This document shows, one piece after another, positions 21,168 to 28,619 of a stretch of DNA of 37,213 nucleotides. The notes under the pieces are model-generated. The model made no database searches. It had not been told where the DNA came from and worked only from the letters and a program-made list of their open reading frames with translations. The position numbers and the translations under genes were made by a program. The stretch spans positions 1 to 37,213 of IMG/VR virus record IMGVR_UViG_3300037882_000281; one strand, written 5' to 3'. Positions within the stretch are counted from its first letter, which is position 1, and each line of letters starts with the position of its first letter. The stretch is from a virus.

Positions 21168-21356
21168 TTATTTCTCCACTGGTGTGTATTTGTTTAAGAA
21201 ACCCATGCGACTAGCTTGGATGGCTTTGTATGTGTTATAGCGGATGGCGGTGTCTCCGAGATCCTTGGGAACAGTCATGGAATACATAGCAGTCTTGCCA
21301 CGACCACTCTTTTTAATGGTGAGGATTGCACCTAATTGCGTTCTACTTAATTTCAT
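21168..21356 (-). CDS. Small basic protein with LSRTQLGA start
   Basis: 62 aa, behind the CTGCTAGGAG leader. MKLSRTQLGAILTIKKSGRG, then TVPKDLGDTAIRYNTYKAIQ. It is basic, unlike most neighbours. The helix-like N-terminus and the second helix IRYNTYKAIQASRMG could form a minimal DNA-binding or adaptor fold. Uncertain function; first of the run read from the leader at 21363. Confidence 0.65.
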   Translation of the reverse strand: MKLSRTQLGAILTIKKSGRGKTAMYSMTVPKDLGDTAIRYNTYKAIQASRMGFLNKYTPVEK

Positions 21357-21422
21357 TTGAATCTCCTAGCAGTTAATGATTATCAAGTGATAATCCACAA
21401 ACCCACGACTGGCATGGGCTTG
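21357..21422 (-). promoter_or_regulatory. Two-hairpin leader with conserved ribosome site, second copy
   Basis: On the minus strand: CAAGCCCA/TGGGTTTG hairpin (21422-21398, one mismatch), GATTATC/GATAATC hairpin (21395-21378), ATTAA, CTGCTAGGAG (21372-21363), six bases, ATG. The same order as at 19411-19468, with covarying stem bases (GATTACC/GGTAATC there). This points to selection for structure, probably for translation control. Confidence 0.5.
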
Positions 21423-21428
21423 TAGGAA

Positions 21429-21824
21429 TCACTCCTCTACTTCTTCTTCTTCTTCAAGAACAGTATCGACAATGTAATTGCCAAACTTCAGAACCCCATC
21501 TTCATCAGTGCAAAGCGTTTCAGTCTCAAACACAACGAGAGTAGAGTCGTTCCAGTCAAGCGTAGCGTAAGCAACAGGCACAAGACCAATCAAACCAGCA
21601 TCAACTGGGTAAGTATTGCCCTTGTTATCAGGATAGCAACCATCACCCCATTTAGTGCCAAAGGCGAGAACCTTGAAGTCCCCAACTTTGCCAACAGGCT
21701 CATTAAAGTAATTGCACGACTGGAGTAAAGCATCCCAGTCAGCATCAGGCACTACATAGCAAGGATCACCAAGAATGTAAGCACCTTTTGGAACTACAAC
21801 GGATTTGGAACTCAATGTAAGCAT
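21429..21824 (-). CDS. Phage protein of GDPCYVV type
   Basis: 131 aa, first gene of the minus-strand block. Motifs YILGDPCYVVPDADWDALL (17-35), GTKWGDGCYPDNKGN and FPVDAGLIGLVP-like VDAGLIGLVPVAY are widely seen in uncharacterised phage proteins. It ends in a run of glutamates. The fold is probably a beta-barrel; the function is unknown. Ribosome site CTACTAGGAG differs from its relatives downstream by one base. Confidence 0.75.
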   Translation of the reverse strand: MLTLSSKSVVVPKGAYILGDPCYVVPDADWDALLQSCNYFNEPVGKVGDFKVLAFGTKWGDGCYPDNKGNTYPVDAGLIGLVPVAYATLDWNDSTLVVFETETLCTDEDGVLKFGNYIVDTVLEEEEEVEE

Positions 21825-21830
21825 TTGAAT

Positions 21831-21905
21831 CTCCTAGTAGGTGGTTAGTGTTGCTCTCATGTAATGAGAGATTACATTTTCTCGAATTATTGGGAATCGT
21901 GTCAA
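21831..21905 (-). promoter_or_regulatory. Promoter and leader of the minus-strand block
   Basis: Perfect -35 TTGACA (21905-21900 on the minus strand), 18-bp spacer, -10 GAAAAT (21881-21876). A second TTGACA lies 14 bp farther upstream. The transcript would begin near a hairpin CTCTCAT/ATGAGAG and lead into CTACTAGGAG and ATG 21824. This is the only clear promoter for the 5-kb block. Confidence 0.55.
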
Positions 21906-22185
21906 GCGTTTTGTCAAAATAAATTTGTGCCTTGCTGGATAAGGCTTAGCGGTCGATTGTCCAGGCCATAGAAGGGCTTACTTGTGTATCAGGGCTCACA
22001 AAAATGGAAAGCAGGGCTCTCTAGTGCGTGTCTTGCAGCAGAAAGTAGGGGTGCAGCCGAAGAATCGGGGAAGTTAAAAGCGGGTTAGTAGCGAAGCGAA
22101 ACAGTCCAGTGTCTCAAGTAACAGTAGGAAGAACACAAGGGAATAACACCAGTCTCTTGCATGACTATCCTAATTGCCCTAATAT
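21906..22185. other. Non-coding divergent region upstream of terminase genes
   Basis: About 280 bp with no ORF of note. Plus-strand hairpins: CTGGATAA with TTGTCCAG (21935-21942 and 21957-21964, one G-U), TTGTG/CACAA (21982-22001), and CCGA-agaa-TCGG further on. The hexamer AGGGCT occurs three times (21973, 21991, 22013). It probably includes the packaging operon's promoter and leader; no confident -10/-35 pair or terminator is seen. A packaging (pac/cos) signal could also lie here, but cannot be identified by eye. Confidence 0.5.
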
Positions 22186-23019
22186 GTGGGGTATGCAGAT
22201 TACCAAAAGATACCCATGAAAAGGCTTACTCGGAAAGATATCGAAGCAGGGCTAGAGACTATGCCGATTGATACGCTATTGCTGGGGGCTAGTCAGGCTA
22301 AGACTACGAAACTAACCCACAAGCAAAGGGAGTTTGCGAGATCAATCGCCTTGGGTGAGACTAAAGCAGGGGCATATCGGAAGGCTTATAAGAGCAAGGG
22401 GAAACCCCAAACTCAGAGCATTGAAGGGCAACGACTGGTAAAAGACCCAGCGATATCCCTTCAGATAGATGCCTTTAAGGTGGCTTTGGAAGCACAGAAA
22501 TATCAAACTCCTGCTCACTTGAGGGCTCTAGCAATCCACAAGATCACTGAAAAGGTGCTGGATCAGAACTGTCCTCCAGCCCAGCAACTCAAGGCACTGG
22601 AACTATTAGGCAAGATAACCGAGGTCGCACTGTTTACTGAACGGCGTGAGGTCGTAACTGTCAGCAACCCAGCCGAGATGCGTGAGAAACTCATGGCGAG
22701 CATCCAACTGGCAATATCGAATAGCAAGACGATTGATATGGAAGCACAATCGGCAGACGATCTACTGGCAGAACTCGTAGGCAACGCACCAGTGGATGAT
22801 GATGAAGGCAGTCATGACAAAGAGGATCATGTAATGGATGCCGCGAATGGCACTATAACAACTGGTATAGAGGAAGGCGAAGGGCAGACAGAGGATTCTT
22901 TAGGGGGGCAGGCTTCGGAAAGCGGGGATTTGACCGACCCACCAGACCCCACCAGCCAAATATTGGCAACGCACTGCGTCTCTGACTTGCATAGTATTCC
23001 ACACACTCAATCACCCTAA
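22186..23019 (+). CDS. terS: Terminase small subunit
   Basis: 277 aa from GTG 22186; ATG 22216 (MKRLTRKDIEAG) is equally possible because neither has a clear ribosome site. Residues about 45-110 have the Terminase_2/TerS DNA-binding pattern: THKQREFARSIALGETKAGAYRKAY, then RLVKDPAISLQIDAF, and a later helical multimerisation segment (QQLKALELLGKITEVALF). TerS recognises the packaging site and delivers DNA to TerL. The C-terminal 80 residues are acidic and low-complexity. Location ahead of terL supports the call. Confidence 0.82.
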   Translation: MGYADYQKIPMKRLTRKDIEAGLETMPIDTLLLGASQAKTTKLTHKQREFARSIALGETKAGAYRKAYKSKGKPQTQSIEGQRLVKDPAISLQIDAFKVALEAQKYQTPAHLRALAIHKITEKVLDQNCPPAQQLKALELLGKITEVALFTERREVVTVSNPAEMREKLMASIQLAISNSKTIDMEAQSADDLLAELVGNAPVDDDEGSHDKEDHVMDAANGTITTGIEEGEGQTEDSLGGQASESGDLTDPPDPTSQILATHCVSDLHSIPHTQSP

Positions 23020-23024
23020 AAATC

Positions 23025-23047
23025 AGCTATAACACCCTGTTATAGTG
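23025..23047. promoter_or_regulatory. Palindromic operator candidate, copy 2
   Basis: AGCTATAACA and TGTTATAGTG flank CCC; both 10-mers are identical to those at 5032-5052. The site lies 6 bp after the terS stop and just in front of a three-gene group ending in a LexA-like winged-helix gene, as expected of autoregulation. It overlaps a possible GTG start at 23045, so the ATG at 23069 was preferred for that gene. Confidence 0.55.
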
Positions 23048-23068
23048 ACCCCCCCACCCCTCTTTAAA

Positions 23069-23245
23069 ATGACCTCCTCAGACAAAAATATCCCACCCAG
23101 AACACCCCCCCTTAGTGATTTGGGTCCCCTACTACAGGTGGATAGGTTTATTTTGGAAGATCGGCTAAAAAGGCTCAGCCCTAAAGACAGGGCGGTTTTG
23201 TTAGATAAGTTGCGTCACTACGCTGTGGAGATCATCAATGACTGA
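23069..23245 (+). CDS. Small hypothetical protein after terS
   Basis: 58 aa from ATG 23069; a GTG at 23045 would lie within the palindrome and add only a proline-rich leader. The N-terminal third is proline-rich; the rest is a helical pair (VDRFILEDRLKRLSPKDRAVL, LDKLRHYAVEI). No family recognised. It overlaps the next gene by 8 bp. Confidence 0.6.
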   Translation: MTSSDKNIPPRTPPLSDLGPLLQVDRFILEDRLKRLSPKDRAVLLDKLRHYAVEIIND

Positions 23246-23420
23246 CCGTGAATTAGCGCTTTTACAGGCAGAACACAAGGTTGTGGATTACTTAGAGAAA
23301 TTAGTCGTGCATGACCGTAACAGGCTTTTAAGAATGATGACCCATATAAAGTCCTGCATTATTGAACAAGACTCCAAAATGATTGCTAACTTGGTAATAG
23401 ATCGTGCGAAGGAAAAGTAA
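23238..23420 (+). CDS. Small helical protein
   Basis: 60 aa, ATG 23238 inside the end of the previous gene. An all-helical product, MTDRELALLQAEHKVVDYLE ... DRNRLLRMMTHIKSCII, similar in layout to its neighbour. It lies between terS and a winged-helix gene. Function unknown; possibly a partner of the DNA-binding protein next to it. Confidence 0.6.
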   Translation: MTDRELALLQAEHKVVDYLEKLVVHDRNRLLRMMTHIKSCIIEQDSKMIANLVIDRAKEK

Positions 23421-23424
23421 AGAG

Positions 23425-23649
23425 ATGACACCTGCTCAAAAAGAGATACTGCTCGTAATAGACAGTTTCTGGAAACGCTACGGGTTTGCCCCTAGTATTG
23501 ATGACGTTATGTATTTAACGGGCGAAAAAGGTAGAGGGAACGTCAGTCGCAAAATGTGGCGGCTTGTGGAGTTGGGGCTCTGTAAAGGGATCAAAGGTAA
23601 GGTCAGAAGTATTAGACCTTCGTACATAAAGGCGCACCACATTGAGTGA
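23425..23649 (+). CDS. LexA-like winged-helix DNA-binding protein
   Basis: 74 aa from ATG 23425, with AAGGA upstream. Residues 1-65 match the LexA N-terminal domain: LTP-like start MTPAQKEILLVIDSFWKRYG, FAPSIDDVMYLTG as second helix, NVSRKMWRLVELGLCKGI as recognition helix and wing. The self-cleaving peptidase domain of LexA is absent, so it would not respond to DNA damage by autolysis. It may repress through the AGCTATAACA palindromes at 23025 and 5032; that link is inferred from position. Confidence 0.75.
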   Translation: MTPAQKEILLVIDSFWKRYGFAPSIDDVMYLTGEKGRGNVSRKMWRLVELGLCKGIKGKVRSIRPSYIKAHHIE

Positions 23650-25141
23650 TGCTCTAGGCAACTTATTGGCAAGTCTCCCAGAAGGTGATCGGGAGAACCT
23701 AATGAACATGGCGATGGCGTATAAGGACTCGCTGGTGCGGGATACTGCGCAAAAGTCGTTTATGTCCTTTGTTAAACAGATGTGGCCTGGCTTTATTTTG
23801 GGACGTCATCACGCTTTAATGGCAAAAAAATTCGAGGAGATAGCCGAGGGGAAATGTAAACGCCTGATTATTAATATGCCTCCCCGTCATACAAAGTCCG
23901 AGTTTGCCAGTTATTTACTGCCCGCATGGTATCTTGGTAAGTACCCGCATCGAAAAATTATCCAGTGTTCGAACACCGCCGAGCTTGCCGTAGGGTTTGG
24001 TAGGAAAGTCAGGAACTTAGTTGACGGAGAAACCTATGCCAAAATCTTCCCCAATGTCGCTCTTCGGACTGACTCTAAAGCTGCTGGTCGTTGGGCTACT
24101 AACGCCAATGGTGACTATTTTGCTATTGGTGTTGGCGGTACCGTTACTGGTAAAGGCGCGGATCTGCTCATTATTGACGATCCCCACTCGGAACAAGAAG
24201 CCGCTTTAGCCGCTGGCGACCCTACGGTCTACGATAAAGTCTTTGAGTGGTATTCCTCTGGTCCACGTCAACGACTGCAGCCTGGTGGGACGATTATTAT
24301 CGTAATGACCCGCTGGGGTAAACGAGACTTAACGGGTAGGGTACTTCAGTCCATGGTCGAGCGGGACGGAGACGAGTGGGAAGTCATTAACCTTCCCGCC
24401 ATTATGCCGAGCGGAAAGTCTTTATGGCCTGAGTTCTGGGCTTTAGAGGAACTTGAAAAGCTCCGCAATGAACTTCCTATTTCAAAATGGTCAGCCCAGT
24501 ACCAACAAGATCCCAGTGCCGAAGCGGGAGCCATTGTTAAACGGGAGTGGTGGAAGATCTGGGAAGGGGAAAGACCACCGCCGTGTGAGTTTATTATCCA
24601 GTCTTGGGATACGGCCTTTACAAAAAACGAGCGTTCAGACTACTCGGCGTGTACGACTTGGGGAGTTTTTAATATGAACGAAGACCCCAACGACACCCAC
24701 ATTATTCTGCTTGACGCTCTGAAAGAACGGCTGGAGTTTCCAGAACTTAAACAACGCGCCCTCGATATGTATAACGAATGGGAACCCGATGCGTGTATCG
24801 TAGAGGCTAAGGCGTCAGGTGCGCCACTCGTCTTTGAGCTAAGAAAAATGGGAATCCCTGTACAAGAATTTACACCAACCCGTGGAAACGATAAGATTAC
24901 CCGTGTAAACTCTGTTTCAGACCTATTTGCATCAGGAAAAGTATGGGCGCCCCGCAAACGCTGGGCAGAAGAAGTCATTGAAGAAATGGCCGCCTTCCCC
25001 AATTCAGACCACGATGACTTAGTGGATTCGGCAACACAGGCATTAATACGGTTTAGAAAAGGCGGGTTTTTACGGCTTCAGTCAGACGAAGAAGACGAGA
25101 TCCAATTCTTTAAATCCAGACGTGCAGTCAGTTATTACTAA
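23642..25141 (+). CDS. terL: Terminase large subunit
   Basis: 499 aa from TTG 23642, overlapping the upstream gene by 8 bp; an ATG at 23702 with GGGAGA upstream is an alternative start. The ATPase has a variant Walker A PPRHTKS (80-86) and Walker B LLIIDDPH (D179, D180). The nuclease domain shows QSWDTAF (D323), IVEAKASG (an acidic strand near 390) and HDDLVDS (D458, D459), the metal-binding set of an RNase H fold. TerL powers DNA entry through the portal and cuts the concatemer. Full length for its family. Confidence 0.96.
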   Translation: MSDALGNLLASLPEGDRENLMNMAMAYKDSLVRDTAQKSFMSFVKQMWPGFILGRHHALMAKKFEEIAEGKCKRLIINMPPRHTKSEFASYLLPAWYLGKYPHRKIIQCSNTAELAVGFGRKVRNLVDGETYAKIFPNVALRTDSKAAGRWATNANGDYFAIGVGGTVTGKGADLLIIDDPHSEQEAALAAGDPTVYDKVFEWYSSGPRQRLQPGGTIIIVMTRWGKRDLTGRVLQSMVERDGDEWEVINLPAIMPSGKSLWPEFWALEELEKLRNELPISKWSAQYQQDPSAEAGAIVKREWWKIWEGERPPPCEFIIQSWDTAFTKNERSDYSACTTWGVFNMNEDPNDTHIILLDALKERLEFPELKQRALDMYNEWEPDACIVEAKASGAPLVFELRKMGIPVQEFTPTRGNDKITRVNSVSDLFASGKVWAPRKRWAEEVIEEMAAFPNSDHDDLVDSATQALIRFRKGGFLRLQSDEEDEIQFFKSRRAVSYY

Positions 25142-25145
25142 AAAC

Positions 25146-25589
25146 ATGATACCTAAAGAAGATGTTTTAGAACAGTTTCTACAGTGGTGGTTGCATAACC
25201 GAGTAATATGCCCGCCACTTACGGATTCTTTAGTTCATGTGAAAGATACGCATGGCGTGGTTTTATATAGGGAGGGTCAGTTTCAGGTTGAGTTATTTAA
25301 CGTCAAACCAAACTCTGAAATAGTTCCCCATATACATCCAAATGTAGATTCGTTTGAGGTTTTTTTAAGCGGTGACATCCACTTTATGTGCGATGATGTA
25401 TGGAGTTATGAGCAAAAAATAGGCGAAAGCATAACAAGAGTTAAGCCAGATTCGTGGCATGGCGGTTTGTTTGGTGAAAAAGGCGGATGTTTCTTATCTG
25501 TGCAACATTGGTTAAATGGAGTGCAGCCGACCTTCGTTGGCAATGATTGGGCAGACTACAAGAAAAGCTGCTCATACGAAAAAAGTTAA
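25146..25589 (+). CDS. Cupin-domain protein
   Basis: 147 aa from ATG 25146, 4 bp after terL; no clear ribosome site, so translation may depend on terL. A textbook cupin metal site is visible: PHIHPNVDSFEVFLSG (H62, H64, E71) and the second motif PDSWHGG (H105). Such small cupins bind a divalent metal and may be isomerases, dioxygenases or sugar-binding proteins. It is unusual between terL and the portal and is probably a cargo gene. The substrate is unknown. Confidence 0.85.
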   Translation: MIPKEDVLEQFLQWWLHNRVICPPLTDSLVHVKDTHGVVLYREGQFQVELFNVKPNSEIVPHIHPNVDSFEVFLSGDIHFMCDDVWSYEQKIGESITRVKPDSWHGGLFGEKGGCFLSVQHWLNGVQPTFVGNDWADYKKSCSYEKS

Positions 25590-25598
25590 AGGATAGTT

Positions 25599-28019
25599 AT
25601 GGCAATTGATAAATCACTCTACGCATTACCCCAAGGACTTGAAGCCGCTGCTGCGATGCAAGAGCCAATCGAGATCGAAATTGAGGATCCAGAATCAGTC
25701 ACTATCGGTATTGACGGCTTAGAAATTGAAATCGCCCCTAGGAAAGAAACGGCAGACGACTTTGACGCCAACCTTGCTGAGTACTTAGACGAACGTGAAC
25801 TCGCCCAGATCTGCGGAGACTTACTGGGTGATGTAGAGTCAGACGTTAGCTCCCGTAAGGACTGGATGCAAACCTACACAGACGGCATCGAGCTCTTGGG
25901 TATGAAGTTAGAGGAGCGTTCTGAACCATGGGAAGGCGCCTGCGGTGTCTATCACCCACTTCTTTCAGAAGCCCTCGTGAAGTTTCAAGCCGAGACGGTT
26001 ATGGAGACTCTTCCTCCCGCTGGTCCAGTCAAAACAGTCGTTGTCGGCAAAGAGACACCAGAAAAGATGGCAGCTGCCGACCGTGTTCAAAAGGACATGA
26101 ACTACCAGATTACCGAAGAAATGCCAGAGTACCGTCCAGAGCATGAGCGCATGTGCTGGGGACTCGGCCTTTCAGGTAACGCCTTTAAGAAGGTGTACTT
26201 TGATCCCTCATTAAATCGTCAGGTTTCGTTGTTCGTTCCAGCCGAAGACCTTATTGTTCCTTACGGCGCAACCGATCTTCAATCCGCTGAGCGTGTTACT
26301 CACGTCATGCGCAAGACCGAAAACGAGATGCGCAAGTTGCAGGTTGCAGGCTTTTACCGTGACGTAGACTTAGGCTCTCCTGTTTCCTCGTTTGACGAGG
26401 TAGAAAAGAAGATTGCCGAGAAGATGGGTTTTCAGGCTTCGACAGATGACCGCTATAAGATCCTTGAGATCCAAGTAAACCTCGACATTACAGGCCATGA
26501 AGACACAGATAAAGACGGCGAACCTACTGGAATAGCCTTACCGTACATTGTGACCATCGAAAAGGGCACTCAAAACGTACTGGCGATTCGCAGAAACTGG
26601 AGACCAGAAGATGAGACCAAACAGAAACGCAATCACTTCGTTCATTATGGCTACGTTCCAGGCTTTGGCTTTTACTGCTTTGGCCTTATTCACCTTGTCG
26701 GCGCTTTTGCTAAGTCTGGCACTAGTCTTATTCGGCAGCTCGTGGATGCAGGAACCCTCTCGAACTTGCCAGGTGGCTTTAAGACCCGTGGTCTCAGAGT
26801 CAAGGGTGATGACACCCCAATCTCCCCAGGAGAGTTCCGAGACGTTGACGTTCCAAGCGGGGTCCTCAAAGACAACATTCTGCCATTACCGTATAAGGAA
26901 CCCTCACAAGTCTTATATAGTCTGCTTGGCACAATTGTAGAAGAAGGCCGCCGCTTCGCTTCGGCTTCAGATATGAAGATTGCCGACATGTCTGCCAACA
27001 CCCCAGTTGGCACGACACTGGCTATTCTGGAGCGGACTCTTAAAGTCATGTCCGCTGTTCAGGCTCGTGTTCACTACAGTCTTAAACAGGAGTTAAAGTT
27101 ACTGCGCGACATTATTCGCGATTACACACCCGATGAATACAGCTACCAGCCAGATGTAGGAAACAGATTTGCCAAACAGTCTGATTACGATAACTGCGAT
27201 GTAATCCCAGTATCCGATCCAAATGCGGCAACAATGAGCCAGAAGGTAGTTCAATATCAGGCCGTCCTACAGTTAGCCCAGCAAGCGCCTCAGTTATACG
27301 ATTTAGGTATGCTGCACCGTCAAATGCTAGAAGTCTTGGGTATTAAGAACGCCAAGAAGCTGGTTAAGATCGAGGACGATCAAATGCCAGAAGATCCAAT
27401 TACGGAAAACATGAACATTTTGAACATGAAACCCGTAAAGGCTTTCCTATACCAAGACCATGCGGCACACATTCAGGTGCATATGAACGCCATGAAAGAT
27501 CCAAAAATAGCTGCTTTAGTGGGTCAAAATCCACAGGCTCAAGCTATTCAGGCGGCGGCATTGGCGCATATTCAACAGCACTTAGCCTTTGAATACCGCA
27601 AGCAAATGGAACAGATTATGCAAATCCAGCTGCCAAACCCAGAGAATGATGAAGAACAGATCCCACGCGATCAAGAAGTTCAGCTATCCATCATGGCAGC
27701 ACAAGCCTCAGACGCCTTATTACAACGCAACCAGACCGAAATTGCGGCGCAGCAAGCAGAGCAGGCCAAGCAAGACCCTGTGATTCAGATGCAGGCGCAA
27801 GAACTTCAGCTCAAACAAGCCGAAGAACAGCGCAAAGCGGCTAAAGATCAGGCAGATGTACAAGAGGCAGCACAACGATTAGAGCTTGAAAGAGAGCGAA
27901 TTGCCTCCCAAGAGCGTATTGCGGCGGCTCAGATCCAAGCAAAAGTTGGAAAAGACCAAGCCGAGATTGAAATTAAGGCATTACAAGCAATGAAACCTCA
28001 AACAGGGAATAAACAGTGA
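25599..28019 (+). CDS. Portal protein
   Basis: 806 aa, AAGGA before ATG 25599. It is a long portal of the P22-like size class. Blocks expected of this group are present: ERSEPWEGACGVYHPLLSEA (about 107-126) and ETVMETLPPAGPVKTVVVG in the clip/wing region, and a long GTSLIRQLVDAGTLSNLPGG stretch mid-protein. The C-terminal 150 residues are glutamine- and alanine-rich coiled coil (about 650-800), as in P22-type barrels. Portals form the dodecameric DNA gate at one capsid vertex. It overlaps the next gene by 4 bp. Confidence 0.93.
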   Translation: MAIDKSLYALPQGLEAAAAMQEPIEIEIEDPESVTIGIDGLEIEIAPRKETADDFDANLAEYLDERELAQICGDLLGDVESDVSSRKDWMQTYTDGIELLGMKLEERSEPWEGACGVYHPLLSEALVKFQAETVMETLPPAGPVKTVVVGKETPEKMAAADRVQKDMNYQITEEMPEYRPEHERMCWGLGLSGNAFKKVYFDPSLNRQVSLFVPAEDLIVPYGATDLQSAERVTHVMRKTENEMRKLQVAGFYRDVDLGSPVSSFDEVEKKIAEKMGFQASTDDRYKILEIQVNLDITGHEDTDKDGEPTGIALPYIVTIEKGTQNVLAIRRNWRPEDETKQKRNHFVHYGYVPGFGFYCFGLIHLVGAFAKSGTSLIRQLVDAGTLSNLPGGFKTRGLRVKGDDTPISPGEFRDVDVPSGVLKDNILPLPYKEPSQVLYSLLGTIVEEGRRFASASDMKIADMSANTPVGTTLAILERTLKVMSAVQARVHYSLKQELKLLRDIIRDYTPDEYSYQPDVGNRFAKQSDYDNCDVIPVSDPNAATMSQKVVQYQAVLQLAQQAPQLYDLGMLHRQMLEVLGIKNAKKLVKIEDDQMPEDPITENMNILNMKPVKAFLYQDHAAHIQVHMNAMKDPKIAALVGQNPQAQAIQAAALAHIQQHLAFEYRKQMEQIMQIQLPNPENDEEQIPRDQEVQLSIMAAQASDALLQRNQTEIAAQQAEQAKQDPVIQMQAQELQLKQAEEQRKAAKDQADVQEAAQRLELERERIASQERIAAAQIQAKVGKDQAEIEIKALQAMKPQTGNKQ

Positions 28020-28207
28020 ATAAATATTTAGACTTCCTCTTAAATGAATACAGCCAACGCATCGAAATGCTCCAAAAGGCAGTCGCTGCGGGAAATTGTG
28101 TGAATCACGAGGAATATAAGTACGCATGTGGGCAAATTAGGGGTCTTGAGTCCGCATGTTTAACCATTACAGACCTCAAACAACGAATGGAGAACTCAGA
28201 TGAGTGA
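28016..28207 (+). CDS. Small conserved protein following portal
   Basis: 63 aa, GTG 28016 in GTGA overlap. An all-helical protein with NEYSQRIEMLQKAVAAGN and YKYACGQIRGLESACLTI, a pattern (RYACGxIRGL) seen in small genes between portal and scaffold of podoviruses. Role unknown, presumably in head assembly. Confidence 0.72.
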   Translation: MNKYLDFLLNEYSQRIEMLQKAVAAGNCVNHEEYKYACGQIRGLESACLTITDLKQRMENSDE

Positions 28208-28610
28208 CCTACTAATCGGCTCAAACCCCGATGATGTAACAGCAACAACCGTTCTGCCCCAAACGGCAGAAGAAAAAGCAAAACAACTACCTGAACCGTC
28301 TGGATACCGCATTTTGTGCGTAATCCCAGAGGTTGAAGAAGCCTATGAGAGCGGTATTATCAAGGCTGATAAGACAATGCACTATGAAGAGATACTTTCA
28401 ACCGTGTTTTTTGTCGTTAAAATGGGGCCAGATTGTTATAAGGACGCATCCCGTTTCCCAACAGGACCGTGGTGCAAAGAAGGCGACTTTATCCTAGCGA
28501 GACCAAACTCTGGCACACGTTTAAAGATCCATGGAAGAGAATTTAGGATTATTAACGATGACTCGGTTGAGGCAGTTGTTGAAGATCCCCGTGGCATAAC
28601 CCGACCTTAA
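28200..28610 (+). CDS. GroES-like co-chaperonin
   Basis: 136 aa, ATG 28200 overlapping the upstream gene by 8 bp. Residues about 33-130 follow the Cpn10 beta-barrel: PSGYRILCVIPEVEEAY at the start, a mobile-loop region around GIIKADKTMHYEE, then GPWCKEGDFILARPNSGTRL, and a closing REFRIINDDSVEAVVEDP. Phage co-chaperonins such as T4 gp31 replace GroES on host GroEL to fold the capsid protein. Its position two genes before the major capsid gene fits that task. Confidence 0.85.
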   Translation: MSDLLIGSNPDDVTATTVLPQTAEEKAKQLPEPSGYRILCVIPEVEEAYESGIIKADKTMHYEEILSTVFFVVKMGPDCYKDASRFPTGPWCKEGDFILARPNSGTRLKIHGREFRIINDDSVEAVVEDPRGITRP

Positions 28611-28619
28611 GGAAAAATC

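Noticed and set aside
21973-22018. Three AGGGCT copies as iterons or a CRISPR-like array
   Set aside because: Six-base words at uneven spacing (18 and 22 bp) with no conserved flanks; too short to support a repeat array.
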